The notes: generated from the letters alone by a model not told the origin. DNA of 64,000 nucleotides from JAMXLO01 sp963696645 (GCA_963696645.1 CAVOKY010000007.1:2232001-2296000), one strand, 5' to 3'; positions 37,430 through 46,517 are shown, counted from the stretch's first letter. A program made the numbers and translations.

Positions 37430-38410
37430 ATGCCAAGGGCTCTGATTACCGGAATAACTGGTCAGGATGGCGCCTATCTTGCTCAGTGGCTGCTGCAGCA
37501 GGGCTACGAGGTGATCGGATTGATGCGTCGGTCCGCCTCATCGGACATTGTTGCCGAGCGGCTTCGCTGGCTGGGAATACTCTCCGACGTTCGCCTCGTG
37601 GAGGCCAACCTCATCGATCTTTCCAGCCTCATCCGGACAATGCAGGACCATCACCCGGATGAAGTGTACAATCTTGGCGCGCAGAGCTTCGTTGCCGCAT
37701 CGTGGCGACAGCCCCTACTCACGGGGTCAGTGACCGGGCTTGGTGCTGCCAACATGTTGGAGGCGGTGCGCATCGGTCATCCAAGCGCCCGATTCTACCA
37801 GGCTTCGTCTTCCGAGATGTTTGGCAAGACGCAAGGACCGAGCCAGAACGAACTGACACCATTTCACCCCAGGTCGCCCTACGCGGTCGCGAAATTATAC
37901 GCCCATTGGATGACCATCAACTACCGCGAGAGTTTCGGCTTGTTCACGTCATCGGGCATTCTGTTCAACCACGAGAGCCCGTTGCGCGGCATTGAATTCG
38001 TCACCCGAAAGGTCACTGACGCTGTGGCCCGTATCAAGCTTGGCCTGGTGGACAAATTGCCAATGGGGAACCTGGACGCACGGCGCGATTGGGGGCATTC
38101 AAGGGATTATGTCCGTGCAATGTGGCTGATGTTGCAACAGCCTATTCCGGATGACTACGTCATCGCTACCGGCCGGTCCACGACAGTGCGCGGGATGGTA
38201 CAATTCGCCTTCGAATATGCCGGATTGAACCACGAGGACTATGTCGTCCAAGATCCGGATCTGCTGCGTCCAGCCGAAGTGGATCACCTGCAGGGCGATG
38301 CCGGCAAGGCCCGCGAGAAGCTTGGCTGGGAACCCACCATAACGCTCCAGGAAATGCTCGCCGAGATGGTCGAAGCGGATCTAGCGCGGCATCGGTCGCG
38401 CCTGGGTTAG
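37430..38410 (+). CDS. gmd: GDP-mannose 4,6-dehydratase
   Basis: A 326-residue extended short-chain dehydrogenase that oxidises and dehydrates GDP-mannose to GDP-4-keto-6-deoxymannose. The NADP loop ALITGITGQDGAYLAQWLLQ, the RRSASSDIVAERL segment, catalytic SSSEMFGKTQGPSQNE (Thr/Ser-Glu) and SPYAVAKLYAHWMTINYRES (Tyr-x3-Lys) and FNHESPLRG are canonical. Slightly short against the E. coli enzyme but normal for bacterial GMD. The reductase gene follows without a gap (stop TAG, then ATG at 38411). Related enzymes (DmhA) act on GDP-manno-heptose; with heptose-kinase remnants nearby that substrate is a possibility. Confidence 0.92.
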   Translation: MPRALITGITGQDGAYLAQWLLQQGYEVIGLMRRSASSDIVAERLRWLGILSDVRLVEANLIDLSSLIRTMQDHHPDEVYNLGAQSFVAASWRQPLLTGSVTGLGAANMLEAVRIGHPSARFYQASSSEMFGKTQGPSQNELTPFHPRSPYAVAKLYAHWMTINYRESFGLFTSSGILFNHESPLRGIEFVTRKVTDAVARIKLGLVDKLPMGNLDARRDWGHSRDYVRAMWLMLQQPIPDDYVIATGRSTTVRGMVQFAFEYAGLNHEDYVVQDPDLLRPAEVDHLQGDAGKAREKLGWEPTITLQEMLAEMVEADLARHRSRLG

Positions 38411-39361
38411 ATGGTGCTGCGCCGAATTCTCGTCACTGGCGCCGGCGGGTTCGTCGGCACTCATCTGGTACGAGCGCTGCGTGCAGCCTTTCCTAATTCG
38501 GAAGTGATCGCAACTGCCCTTCACGCCAGGGACGGTGTCCGGCCACTGGATGTCACCAATCACCTTGCAGTGGACGCGCTCGTTCAGGGCGTTGCTCCGG
38601 ATGTCTGCATTCATCTGGCAGCGGTCACCGCTGTTCCCGCTGCACGCGAACAGCCTGATCTGGCCTGGCAGATCAACCTCCAGGGTAGCCTTGCAATCGC
38701 CCGGGCAATTCGATTTTTCGCTCCGGCTTGCGTGTTGGTGTATGCGTCCTCGTCCGATATCTACGGAGATAGCTTCAGATCCGGCAATCCATTGGATGAG
38801 ACGGCGCTGCTTGCCCCTCGTAACACCTATGCGGCGACAAAGGCTGCCACTGACCTTGCATTGGGAGCGATGTCTCACGAGGATTTGCGGGCTGTTCGAC
38901 TTCGCTTGTTCAATCATACCGGCCCGGGTCAAACGGCAGCTTTTGTCATCCCATCGTTCGCGCGCCAGATTGCGCGCATCGCGCGCGGTCTGCAAACGCC
39001 GTCATTGCGGGTCGGAGCACTCGATCCGCAAAGAGACTTCCTTGACGTCCGAGACGTGTGCGCTGCTTATGTCATGTGCCTGCGCTGCCTTCCAGATTTG
39101 GCACCGGGCCTGATCCTCAATATCGCTTCAGGAACTCCACGCCGCGTCGGCGATGTGCTCACGGACATGCTGCGGCTGTCAGGCGTGCAGGCGCAGGTCG
39201 AAACGGAGGAGGCGCGGCTGCGCGCTGCCGACATCGCGATTGCCGCCGGCGACGCGCGCCGCGCCAGGAACCTGCTCGGCTGGAAATCTTTGATCCCATG
39301 GGAGACCACACTGACTGACGTGCTGGAGTATTGGCAAACGCGTGTCGCCATTGAGGAGTGA
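38411..39361 (+). CDS. rmd: GDP-4-keto-6-deoxymannose reductase (Rmd-like)
   Basis: A 316-residue NAD(P)-dependent epimerase/reductase: VTGAGGFVGTHLVRALRAAF (Rossmann loop), HLAAVTAVPAAREQP, YASSSDIYGDSF (Ser), PRNTYAATKAATDLALGAMS (Tyr-x3-Lys), LRLFNHTGPGQTAAFVIPSF and DVRDVCAAYVMCL, the usual Rmd text. It would reduce the 4-keto product of the preceding gene to GDP-D-rhamnose (or to the deoxyheptose analogue). It starts directly after the gmd stop codon, so the two enzymes are made together. GDP-fucose synthase is less likely because epimerase-type motifs typical of WcaG are not evident. Confidence 0.85.
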   Translation: MVLRRILVTGAGGFVGTHLVRALRAAFPNSEVIATALHARDGVRPLDVTNHLAVDALVQGVAPDVCIHLAAVTAVPAAREQPDLAWQINLQGSLAIARAIRFFAPACVLVYASSSDIYGDSFRSGNPLDETALLAPRNTYAATKAATDLALGAMSHEDLRAVRLRLFNHTGPGQTAAFVIPSFARQIARIARGLQTPSLRVGALDPQRDFLDVRDVCAAYVMCLRCLPDLAPGLILNIASGTPRRVGDVLTDMLRLSGVQAQVETEEARLRAADIAIAAGDARRARNLLGWKSLIPWETTLTDVLEYWQTRVAIEE

Positions 39362-39462
39362 AGAGGCGTCCGAGGGCCATTTTCGATATAACGCAAGCGC
39401 TCAGCACACAATTGATTCTGGCTGCCAAGGATGCGACGTAGAGTGGGGCAGAGGAGCGATCG

Positions 39463-40359
39463 ATGAACAGTTGGCTCAGATCGTGGCGACTACCAGCCGA
39501 CCCGGAAATTAAGCGCCTGCTGGACGAAGTGGGCCGTGCCGGAACACTTGCTACAAGAGCCACAATATTGAAAGCAGACCCATCGGCCTTCTTTGGGGTG
39601 GAGTTGAACGGCGTTGACGTTTGGTTGCCCCAAGAAACCCTTCGGACCGTCATCCATTGCGTCCATGGATCTTCGGGCGGGATCCGTGTTTCTGTCGAGG
39701 CGGCGCATTTGGCGTGGATGTTGGCTCGCATGCGTGACGGCGGCACGTTTCTGGATGTCGGCGCCTCTACCGGCGCTACAATGATACCGATGGCCGCCAG
39801 GTTTGGTGGCAAGGCGGTGTTGGTAGCATTCGAGCCGGCGCAGAACGCGCGTAGATTACTTGAGGGAACACTAACTCGTAACGATCTGCTGGGGGTGGAA
39901 ATCGTCGCTCAAGCCGTGAGCGACAAGGTTGGGGTCGTCCAGTTTGCCGAATATGGCCACGATGAGACCGGCGTCACACCCTTTCTGCCAGAAGTTTCGG
40001 CGATCGTTTCGCCCCAGATCGACCGGGATCGGTCGGTGGAACGTGAAGTTCCGGCGACGACATTAGACGCGTTTTGCCGTGGCCGTGCGTTGCCGTCACC
40101 TATTGTAGTCAAGGTCGATGTCGAAGGGTTCGAGGCAAACGTCCTTGCTGGCGCCTCTGACCTGATTGCAAATCAACGGCCCTGGTTCTCGATCGATATT
40201 CACCCAGACCCATTCGGCCCGGGCACCACGGAAACGAAGGTCCGAGCGGCATTGGAGCCTTGTGGCTACACGTTCGAAGTCATCGCCCACGTGATAGTTG
40301 CCTCGCCGCCGTCTGACGCACGCCTGGGCCCGACGCATTCTTCTCGCGTGGAGGCATGA
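39463..40359 (+). CDS. FkbM-family methyltransferase
   Basis: A 298-residue methyltransferase. Motif I is GTFLDVGASTGATMIPMAAR, followed by VLVAFEPAQNARRLLEGTL and PIVVKVDVEGFEANVLAGAS (the FkbM Asp-Val-Glu-Gly motif) and WFSIDIHPDPF. It probably methylates a sugar of the glycan made by the neighbouring enzymes. The stop overlaps the start of the 812-residue glycosyltransferase gene (ATGA at 40356), showing translational coupling. It shares only family resemblance with the larger FkbM protein at 32.6-33.9 kb. Confidence 0.88.
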   Translation: MNSWLRSWRLPADPEIKRLLDEVGRAGTLATRATILKADPSAFFGVELNGVDVWLPQETLRTVIHCVHGSSGGIRVSVEAAHLAWMLARMRDGGTFLDVGASTGATMIPMAARFGGKAVLVAFEPAQNARRLLEGTLTRNDLLGVEIVAQAVSDKVGVVQFAEYGHDETGVTPFLPEVSAIVSPQIDRDRSVEREVPATTLDAFCRGRALPSPIVVKVDVEGFEANVLAGASDLIANQRPWFSIDIHPDPFGPGTTETKVRAALEPCGYTFEVIAHVIVASPPSDARLGPTHSSRVEA

Positions 40360-42794
40360 GAGGACCGACGGAGCGGTCCACGCTGCCCACCAGTGATTCG
40401 CTTGAACCCATCGCAAAGCGTCTCCGCCAAGTCGATGTCATTGTCGTCGATCCGAATCTGAAGGATACGCTGGGTCATTACCTGGAATACGACGCGGCTG
40501 TTGTCAAAGGTTTGCGAGCGGTCGGTGCGCAACCGATCCTGCTGGCCCATCGGGCGGTACAGCACGAAATTGCAGATGTCCTGGGTGCGCAGCCGACATT
40601 CCGCGACGACATTTGGACCGGTTCCGGTCGGGCAGGACCCTGGTCAACCGCAAAGGCCAATCTCCGCTTCCTGTCGGACCTGCTGCGCGCAGTGCGTCGC
40701 CAACAGCTTGGTCCGCAGGTTGTCTGCTTCGTCCATTCATTCATCAACCGCCAGTTCTTCGCATTGGCTGTGCTGCCCCTGTTGATGCCCGGCCGCCGAT
40801 CGTACAGCTTTATCTACCTGTTTCGCTACCAGGCGGGCTTCTATGACGGGCGCCTTGCGCGCTTCGGCTTTCGGCTGCTTGAACTGCTGGCAGGTTGGCG
40901 CTCCATCAGACTGGCCAGCGACAGCGACCGGCTGGCCGCCGACCTTCGGACGCTCACCCGGCTGCCCGTCGAGGTGCTGCCGATCCCTCACGTCCCGCCA
41001 TCCGCCGAGCCCCACGCCGCATCACAGGACCACCGTTGCCATTTCGTCAGTCTCGGCAATGCGCGCGACGAGAAGGGTATCCTAGAAATATTCGCAGCGA
41101 TCCGTTGGCTGCACGACAAGGATCAGTTGCAGGACTGCCGGTTCACCCTGCAATGCAATGATGCCACGCCCGAAGTCGCTGCCGCCGTCACCGCATTCCG
41201 CGCCGCGAACCTGCCCGGTTGCCACCTGCTGTTCAGCGCGCTCGCAACGACAGCCTATTACGACCTGCTGTCGCAAGCTGATATCGTGCTGCTGCCCTAT
41301 TGGCACAGCATCTACGCCAGTCGCACGTCCGGCGTGTTCATGGAAGCACTGTCGGCCGGCAAACCAGTTGTTGTCACCGAAGATACCTGGATGGCGGATC
41401 AGCTCGCTCGTCACGGTGCCGGCCTGCTATGTGTGGATCGCGACCCGGTCGCGCTCGGCCGGGCGATCATGGCCGCGCGCGACAGGCGTGGGGACCTGGC
41501 GGCTCGCGCAATGGAACGCCGCGCCGCATGGACCGATCTGCACAACCCCGAGGCACTGGCGCGCCGTATCCTGCAGTCCGATAATCCGGCTCCCGAGCGT
41601 CGCGTGGCCATGATCTATCCATGGTCAGACCTCGCCGACCCGCGCGGCGGGGCCGGGCAACGATGCAGGCTGCTGCTGGAGTTTCTGCAATCCCGACCGA
41701 TCGAGCTGCAGGTCACGATGGGCGGCGAGGCAGCGCCGCACCGTCGCGGCAATAGCAGTTTCGCCAGCTTCGGCCGGCCAGCCATTCCAATCAGGGCCGC
41801 CCGGCTGTTATTGTGTCTCGCGATGCGGCTTCGCTACGGATCGGCCGGACGCAACTCAGACTGGCTCGTATGGGAGTTCTTGCGGGCGCGATTTGATCCC
41901 GCTCTGCGCCGGCGACTGCGCAAGGCTCTCGCGGGGGCGGATGTGGTCCTGCTGGAATACCCGTTCTGGGCATCAGCCATCGTTCCGCAAGCGCGCCGCC
42001 TCCAGAGCAAAATCGTTATCACCTGTCACGATATCCTGTCCGATCAGCCAGCCAGCTCGCCGAAACTGCGGCAGCTCATCGGCCAATGGGAAATGCGAGC
42101 GCTGCTGGCAGCCGATACCGTGGTGGCGGTGTCATCAGACGACAGGGCGCGTTTGGCCCAACGCGGTATCCAGGCACAACTCGCGCCGAATCCGGTGGAC
42201 ACGCAGTGGTTCACCCCTGCCTTGCGCGAGCCGTTGTCCCGGCTTGCTGCTGTCGATGCGCCACCCGATTTTCCCTATCAGAAAATAGCGCTGTTCGTTG
42301 GCAGCAGCCATCCGCCGAACATCTATGCCGTCAGCTACCTGCGCAACATCGCCGCCCGGCTCGCTGCCAGCCCCGAGGGCGCCGATATCGGTATCGTGGT
42401 GGCAGGCACGTGCGCTGCGCCGGAGCGCACCGGCAATTTTCTGTCGCTCGGTCCGGTCAGTCAATCGCGGCTGCTTGACCTGTATCGGCTGGCGTCGGCT
42501 GCAGTGATCCCTCTGCCAGGCGGCACGGGTTCATCGCTGAAGACGATCGAGGCAATGGCAGCCGGCCTGCCCGTGCTAGGCTTGCCGCCCGCCTTCCGCG
42601 GCCTCTCCGTTGTCGATGGCGAAACAGCCCTGGTCGAGTTCGAACCTGAACGCTTCGCCACCCGTCTGGCTGGGTTGATGCACGATGATGCCGAGCTCAC
42701 GCGAATCGGCACGGCCGCCCGGCAATTCGTGGCTCAGTTCGATTACCGCCAATGCTTCCTGCCGTATCAATCCATCCTCGATCTGCCCGAATAG
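40356..42794 (+). CDS. Double-domain glycosyltransferase (two GT-B units)
   Basis: An 812-residue protein. Residues about 25-405 (VIVVDPNLKDTLGHYLEYDA, HFVSLGNARDEKGILEIFAA, LLPYWHSIYASRTSGVFMEA) are paralogous to the separate glycosyltransferase at 35839-36993. Residues about 415-812 form a second GT4 unit (DLADPRGGAGQRCRLLLEFL, VVAVSSDDRARLAQRGIQAQ, AVIPLPGGTGSSLKTIEAMA). A GGAGG site precedes the ATG, which overlaps the FkbM gene stop. Two fused transferases could add two consecutive sugars. There is no signal peptide; it probably works at the inner face of the membrane. It ends the polysaccharide group; the hyp operon follows after 232 bases. Confidence 0.85.
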   Translation: MRGPTERSTLPTSDSLEPIAKRLRQVDVIVVDPNLKDTLGHYLEYDAAVVKGLRAVGAQPILLAHRAVQHEIADVLGAQPTFRDDIWTGSGRAGPWSTAKANLRFLSDLLRAVRRQQLGPQVVCFVHSFINRQFFALAVLPLLMPGRRSYSFIYLFRYQAGFYDGRLARFGFRLLELLAGWRSIRLASDSDRLAADLRTLTRLPVEVLPIPHVPPSAEPHAASQDHRCHFVSLGNARDEKGILEIFAAIRWLHDKDQLQDCRFTLQCNDATPEVAAAVTAFRAANLPGCHLLFSALATTAYYDLLSQADIVLLPYWHSIYASRTSGVFMEALSAGKPVVVTEDTWMADQLARHGAGLLCVDRDPVALGRAIMAARDRRGDLAARAMERRAAWTDLHNPEALARRILQSDNPAPERRVAMIYPWSDLADPRGGAGQRCRLLLEFLQSRPIELQVTMGGEAAPHRRGNSSFASFGRPAIPIRAARLLLCLAMRLRYGSAGRNSDWLVWEFLRARFDPALRRRLRKALAGADVVLLEYPFWASAIVPQARRLQSKIVITCHDILSDQPASSPKLRQLIGQWEMRALLAADTVVAVSSDDRARLAQRGIQAQLAPNPVDTQWFTPALREPLSRLAAVDAPPDFPYQKIALFVGSSHPPNIYAVSYLRNIAARLAASPEGADIGIVVAGTCAAPERTGNFLSLGPVSQSRLLDLYRLASAAVIPLPGGTGSSLKTIEAMAAGLPVLGLPPAFRGLSVVDGETALVEFEPERFATRLAGLMHDDAELTRIGTAARQFVAQFDYRQCFLPYQSILDLPE

Positions 42795-43026
42795 GCGTCC
42801 ACCCGCGAGCCGACCCAGCGGCCGGGGCACGCGGCTGCCGCAGCGGACAGGGCGACCGTGGCTTTCATAACCTGTTTACCTGATTGTATGCAGGGTTGCC
42901 GGCCCGAGGGGTCCATTCCACGAACGGGCCCGCTGAATGACGGCGCCCGCGCTTTGGGGCAAGCTGCCGCTGCCGCCTTTCGGCTTGATTGCCGCGCCGG
43001 ACGTATCGCCATAAGGAGCCGCGCCG

Positions 43027-43311
43027 ATGTGCCTCGGGATTCCGGCCCAGATCGTGCGGATCGACGATCCGGAGCGGATGCTCGCAACGGCCGAGGTCGG
43101 TGGCGTGCGCCGGCAGGTCAACATCATCTGCATCGTCGATGACGAACACCCCCCGGAATCCTGCATCGGCGACTGGGTCCTGCTGCATGTCGGGTTCGCG
43201 ATGAGCCGGATCGACGAGGCGGAAGCTGCCGAAACCCTGCGCATTCTGACCGAGCTTGGCGAAGCACAGGCGGAACTCGACGCCATGCGCCCGGGCGCTG
43301 AGGTCCAGTGA
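43027..43311 (+). CDS. hypC: Hydrogenase maturation chaperone HypC
   Basis: A 94-residue HypC/HybG protein. The N-terminal MCLGIPAQIVRI carries the essential Cys2 that binds the iron with its CN/CO ligands and contacts the hydrogenase large subunit. GDWVLLHVGFAMSRIDEAEA is the family's second signature. The start has AGGAG about 10 bases upstream. The stop overlaps the next ATG (TGATG). With HypD it builds the Fe(CN)2CO unit. The 232 bases upstream (42795-43026) must hold the operon promoter, but I cannot fix its elements. Confidence 0.95.
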   Translation: MCLGIPAQIVRIDDPERMLATAEVGGVRRQVNIICIVDDEHPPESCIGDWVLLHVGFAMSRIDEAEAAETLRILTELGEAQAELDAMRPGAEVQ

Positions 43312-43988
43312 TGTCGAACGCCGACAGGCTGGACGGCCTGTATCCATTCCTGAGCGGCAGGCGCCAGGATCCAACGCGGCTCGAAGCAGTATTGCTGCGC
43401 GCTATCGAGGACAAGGCCCGCGAATCGCGCGAGGCAAATGCGCGCTTCTTCAGCGACCAGGCGCCGACGCTGGTCGCCGCTGCCCGGGCCCTCGCCAGGG
43501 TCTACAACGGCGGTGGCCGGCTGTTCACCATGGGCAATGGCGGGTCAAGCTGCGATGCGGCGCATGTCGCGGTGGAATTCCTGCATCCCGTCACAGCCGG
43601 TCGGCCGGCGCTTGCCGCCATCAACCTGGCCGCCGATGCGGCAACACTATCGGCCCTCGGCAACGACCTCGGTTTCGAGCACGTTTTTCTGCGCCAGATC
43701 ATGGCCCAGGGACGCGCGGGCGATGGATTGATCGGCATCTCCACCAGCGGCAACTCGGCCAATCTGTTGTCGGCGTTCGCCAGGGCCAAGGAAATGCAGA
43801 TCGTCACGGTCGGATTGTGCGGCGGCGACGGCGGGCGGATGCTGAGCGCCGGCACGGTCGATCATTGCCTGGTGGTACCGACACTGTCCATCCATCGCAT
43901 CCAGGAGTGCCACGTCGTCGCCTATCACATCCTGTGGGACCTGGTTCACACGTTGCTGGCTGACCAGCGCGGATCGGCCGCCGGATGA
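43311..43988 (+). CDS. SIS-domain phosphosugar isomerase, GmhA-like, inside the hyp operon
   Basis: A 225-residue sugar isomerase-fold protein. GRLFTMGNGGSSCDAAHVAV-EFLHP matches the phosphoheptose isomerase signature, including the His and Glu zinc ligands. GDGLIGISTSGNSANLLSAF is the phosphate loop. HRIQECHVVAYHILWDLVHT keeps the C-terminal Gln and His ligands. It overlaps hypC by one base and hypD by four bases (ATGA), so it is an integral member of the operon. A role in hydrogenase maturation is not established. It may be a sedoheptulose-7-phosphate isomerase that serves heptose synthesis, or bind a phosphorylated precursor. Confidence 0.85.
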   Translation: MSNADRLDGLYPFLSGRRQDPTRLEAVLLRAIEDKARESREANARFFSDQAPTLVAAARALARVYNGGGRLFTMGNGGSSCDAAHVAVEFLHPVTAGRPALAAINLAADAATLSALGNDLGFEHVFLRQIMAQGRAGDGLIGISTSGNSANLLSAFARAKEMQIVTVGLCGGDGGRMLSAGTVDHCLVVPTLSIHRIQECHVVAYHILWDLVHTLLADQRGSAAG

Positions 43989-45106
43989 AATACGTCGACG
44001 AATTCCGCGACGGCGAAAAGGCCACGGCGCTGGTGCGGCAGATCGAGGTCTTGGCGGAGCGGCTCGGCGCAGGGCGTCAGCGGCCGATCCAGATCATGGA
44101 GGTCTGCGGCGGCCATACCCATTCGATATTCCGCTACGGCATCGAGACCATGCTGCCCGAGCAGCTTGAATTGGTGCATGGGCCGGGCTGCCCGGTCTGC
44201 GTGCTGCCAATGGGGCGCATCGACGACTGCATCGCCATCGCCGCGCAGCCGCGCGTAATCCTCACGACGTTCGGGGATGCGATGAGGGTGCCTGGTTCGC
44301 ACGGCAGCCTGTTGCAGGCGAAAGCCGAGGGTGCCGATATCCGCATGGTGTATTCACCATCGGATGCGCTGGCCTTGGCACGCGCCAATCCGCATCGCGA
44401 CGTGGTGTTCTTCGGCCTCGGCTTCGAGACGACCATGCCGTCTACCGCACTGACGGTTCTGGAAGCAGAACATGACGGCATCGCCAATTTTTCGGTGTTC
44501 TGCAATCACATCACGATCGTGCCGACGATCAAGGCAATTCTCGACAGTCCGGATCTGCAGATCGACGGGTTCCTTGGCCCTGGTCATGTATCGATGGTGA
44601 TCGGCACCGCGCCATACGAATTCATCGCGCGGCACTACCGCAAGCCGCTGGTGGTGGCGGGCTTCGAACCGCTCGACGTATTGCAGTCGATCTGGATGGT
44701 GCTGCGCCAGATCAGCGAACAGCGCGCCGAGATCGAGAACCAGTATGCGCGCGTGGTGGACGCCGGCGGCAACGCAGCGGCCTTGCGTGCGATCGCCGCG
44801 GTGTACGAACTGCGCGAGTTCTTCGAATGGCGCGGGCTGGGTTCGATCGACTATTCCGGCATCCGTTTTCGCGACGCCTATGCGAGGTTCGATGCGGAAC
44901 GGAAGTTCACTGTCCCAGGCGTGCGCATTGCCGATCCGCTGTCCTGCCAGTGCGGCGAGGTGCTGAAAGGCGTGCTGAAGCCGCACCAGTGCAAGGTGTT
45001 CGGCACCGCGTGCTCGCCGGAAACACCGCTTGGTGCGCTGATGGTGTCATCGGAGGGCGCCTGCGCCGCCTACTACCGTTACGTCGGCAAGAGCAGGGCG
45101 GCGTGA
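43985..45106 (+). CDS. hypD: Hydrogenase maturation protein HypD
   Basis: A 373-residue HypD. Conserved parts include IQIMEVCGGHTHSIFRYGIE, VHGPGCPVCVLPMGRIDDCI, FFGLGFETTMPSTALTVLEA and the C-terminal [4Fe-4S] cysteines SCQCGEVLKGVLKPHQCKVF and GTACSPETPLG. HypD accepts cyanide from HypE and, with HypC, mounts CN and CO on iron before insertion into the [NiFe] enzyme. The start overlaps the SIS gene stop. Length and motifs are normal. Confidence 0.96.
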   Translation: MKYVDEFRDGEKATALVRQIEVLAERLGAGRQRPIQIMEVCGGHTHSIFRYGIETMLPEQLELVHGPGCPVCVLPMGRIDDCIAIAAQPRVILTTFGDAMRVPGSHGSLLQAKAEGADIRMVYSPSDALALARANPHRDVVFFGLGFETTMPSTALTVLEAEHDGIANFSVFCNHITIVPTIKAILDSPDLQIDGFLGPGHVSMVIGTAPYEFIARHYRKPLVVAGFEPLDVLQSIWMVLRQISEQRAEIENQYARVVDAGGNAAALRAIAAVYELREFFEWRGLGSIDYSGIRFRDAYARFDAERKFTVPGVRIADPLSCQCGEVLKGVLKPHQCKVFGTACSPETPLGALMVSSEGACAAYYRYVGKSRAA

Positions 45107-45108
45107 AT

Positions 45109-46170
45109 ATGATGCCGGTCCCGCGGGCGCGCGTACTCGGCCGCGTCAACGTGCCTACCGTGACGCTCAGCCATGGCGGCGGCGGCAAGGCGATGAAAGA
45201 CCTGATCGACGATGTGTTCTTCACGGCATTCGACAACACGCTGCTTGCGCCGCTGGACGATCAGGCACGGATCGGGCTTGCGACGCTTGCCGAGTACGGC
45301 GATCGCCTAGCGATGACGACCGATTCGTTCGTGGTCGACCCGCTGGAGTTTCCCGGCGGCGACATCGGCAAGTTGGCGGTATGCGGCACCGTCAACGATC
45401 TGGCGGTTGGCGGCGCGGTTCCGCTTTATCTGTCGTGCGCCGCCATCGTGGAGGAGGGACTGCCGCTCGATCTGCTGCGCCGCATCTCCAGGTCGATGGC
45501 CGCGACGGCACGGCAGGCCGGTGTGTTGGTGGTCTGCGGCGACACCAAGGTGGTCAATCGCGGCGCCTGCGACAAGCTGTTCCTGACCACCACCGGCGTC
45601 GGCGTGATCCGTGCCGGTATCGAACTGGGTGCGCATCTTGCTCAGCCAGGCGACGCCGTGCTGGTGAACGGCGTGCTGGGCGACCACGGCGCGGCCATCC
45701 TCGCTGCGCGCGGCGACCTCGCACTGGACGCGCCGATCGACAGCGATTGCGCTGCGCTGCACGGCCTGATCGATGCGCTGCTGGCCGCCGCGCCCGGCAC
45801 ACGCTTCATGCGCGATGCAACGCGTGGCGGCGTGGCGACGGTGCTCAACGAAATTGCCGCGGCCGCCGACTGCGGCATCGAACTCGACGAACGCTCCGTT
45901 CCGCTTCGCGAGGCGGTCAAGGGGTTCTGCGAAATACTCGGCCTCGATCCGCTGTATCTGGCAAACGAGGGCAGGATTGTCGCGATCACCCCGTGGGAGG
46001 AAACCGAGCGCGCGCTTGTGACGATGCGTGCGCATCCGCTCGGCCTCGGCGCGTGCTGCATCGGCCGCGTCACGGATCGTACTGCAGGTCAGGTCGTCAT
46101 GCGGACCGTACTCGGCGGACGGCGGATCATTGATATGCTGGTCGGCGACCAGTTGCCGCGCATCTGTTGA
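45109..46170 (+). CDS. hypE: Hydrogenase maturation protein HypE
   Basis: A 353-residue HypE of the PurM/AIR-synthase fold: VTLSHGGGGKAMKDLIDDVF, LAMTTDSFVVDPLEFPGGDI, VVCGDTKVVNRGACDKLFLT and GRIVAITPWEETERALVTMR. It ends with PRIC, whose terminal Cys carries the thiocyanate made from carbamoyl phosphate by HypF. HypF is not encoded in the window. The ATG at 45109 is shown; a GTG at 45103 overlapping the hypD stop (GTGA) is an equally good coupled start. Confidence 0.95.
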   Translation: MMPVPRARVLGRVNVPTVTLSHGGGGKAMKDLIDDVFFTAFDNTLLAPLDDQARIGLATLAEYGDRLAMTTDSFVVDPLEFPGGDIGKLAVCGTVNDLAVGGAVPLYLSCAAIVEEGLPLDLLRRISRSMAATARQAGVLVVCGDTKVVNRGACDKLFLTTTGVGVIRAGIELGAHLAQPGDAVLVNGVLGDHGAAILAARGDLALDAPIDSDCAALHGLIDALLAAAPGTRFMRDATRGGVATVLNEIAAAADCGIELDERSVPLREAVKGFCEILGLDPLYLANEGRIVAITPWEETERALVTMRAHPLGLGACCIGRVTDRTAGQVVMRTVLGGRRIIDMLVGDQLPRIC

Positions 46171-46178
46171 GCCGCGTC

Positions 46179-46517
46179 ATGCATGAACTCGCCATCACCC
46201 GGAACATCGTCGCGATCGTCAGCGAGGCTGCCGGCGGCCGTCGTGTGAGGCAGGTGACATTGGAGGTGGGCAGGCTGTCCGGCATCTCGCCCGACGCAAT
46301 CAGCTTCTGCTTCGACGCGGTCGCCAAGGGCACCGTGCTGGACGGTGCACAGCTCGAAGTCCGGCTGATCGATGGGCGCGCGCGCTGCAACGATTGTGGC
46401 GCCGAATTCGTGACGGAGACGATCGTCGCGCGCTGTCCCTGCGGCTCGCAGCGGTCCGTCCGGCTTGCCGGCGAGGAGCTGACTGTCAAAACGATGGAAC
46501 TCGAGGAGGCGGCGTGA
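46179..46517 (+). CDS. hypA: Nickel metallochaperone HypA
   Basis: A 112-residue HypA starting MHELAITRNIVAIV with the nickel-binding N-terminal Met-His-Glu. The zinc site reads RCNDCGAEF and later VARCPCGSQRSV. The second pair is C-P-C rather than the usual C-P-x-C, one residue shorter, which may alter the zinc loop. With HypB it delivers nickel to the hydrogenase large subunit. The stop overlaps the hypB start (TGATG). A TTG at 46167 could add four residues. Confidence 0.92.
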   Translation: MHELAITRNIVAIVSEAAGGRRVRQVTLEVGRLSGISPDAISFCFDAVAKGTVLDGAQLEVRLIDGRARCNDCGAEFVTETIVARCPCGSQRSVRLAGEELTVKTMELEEAA

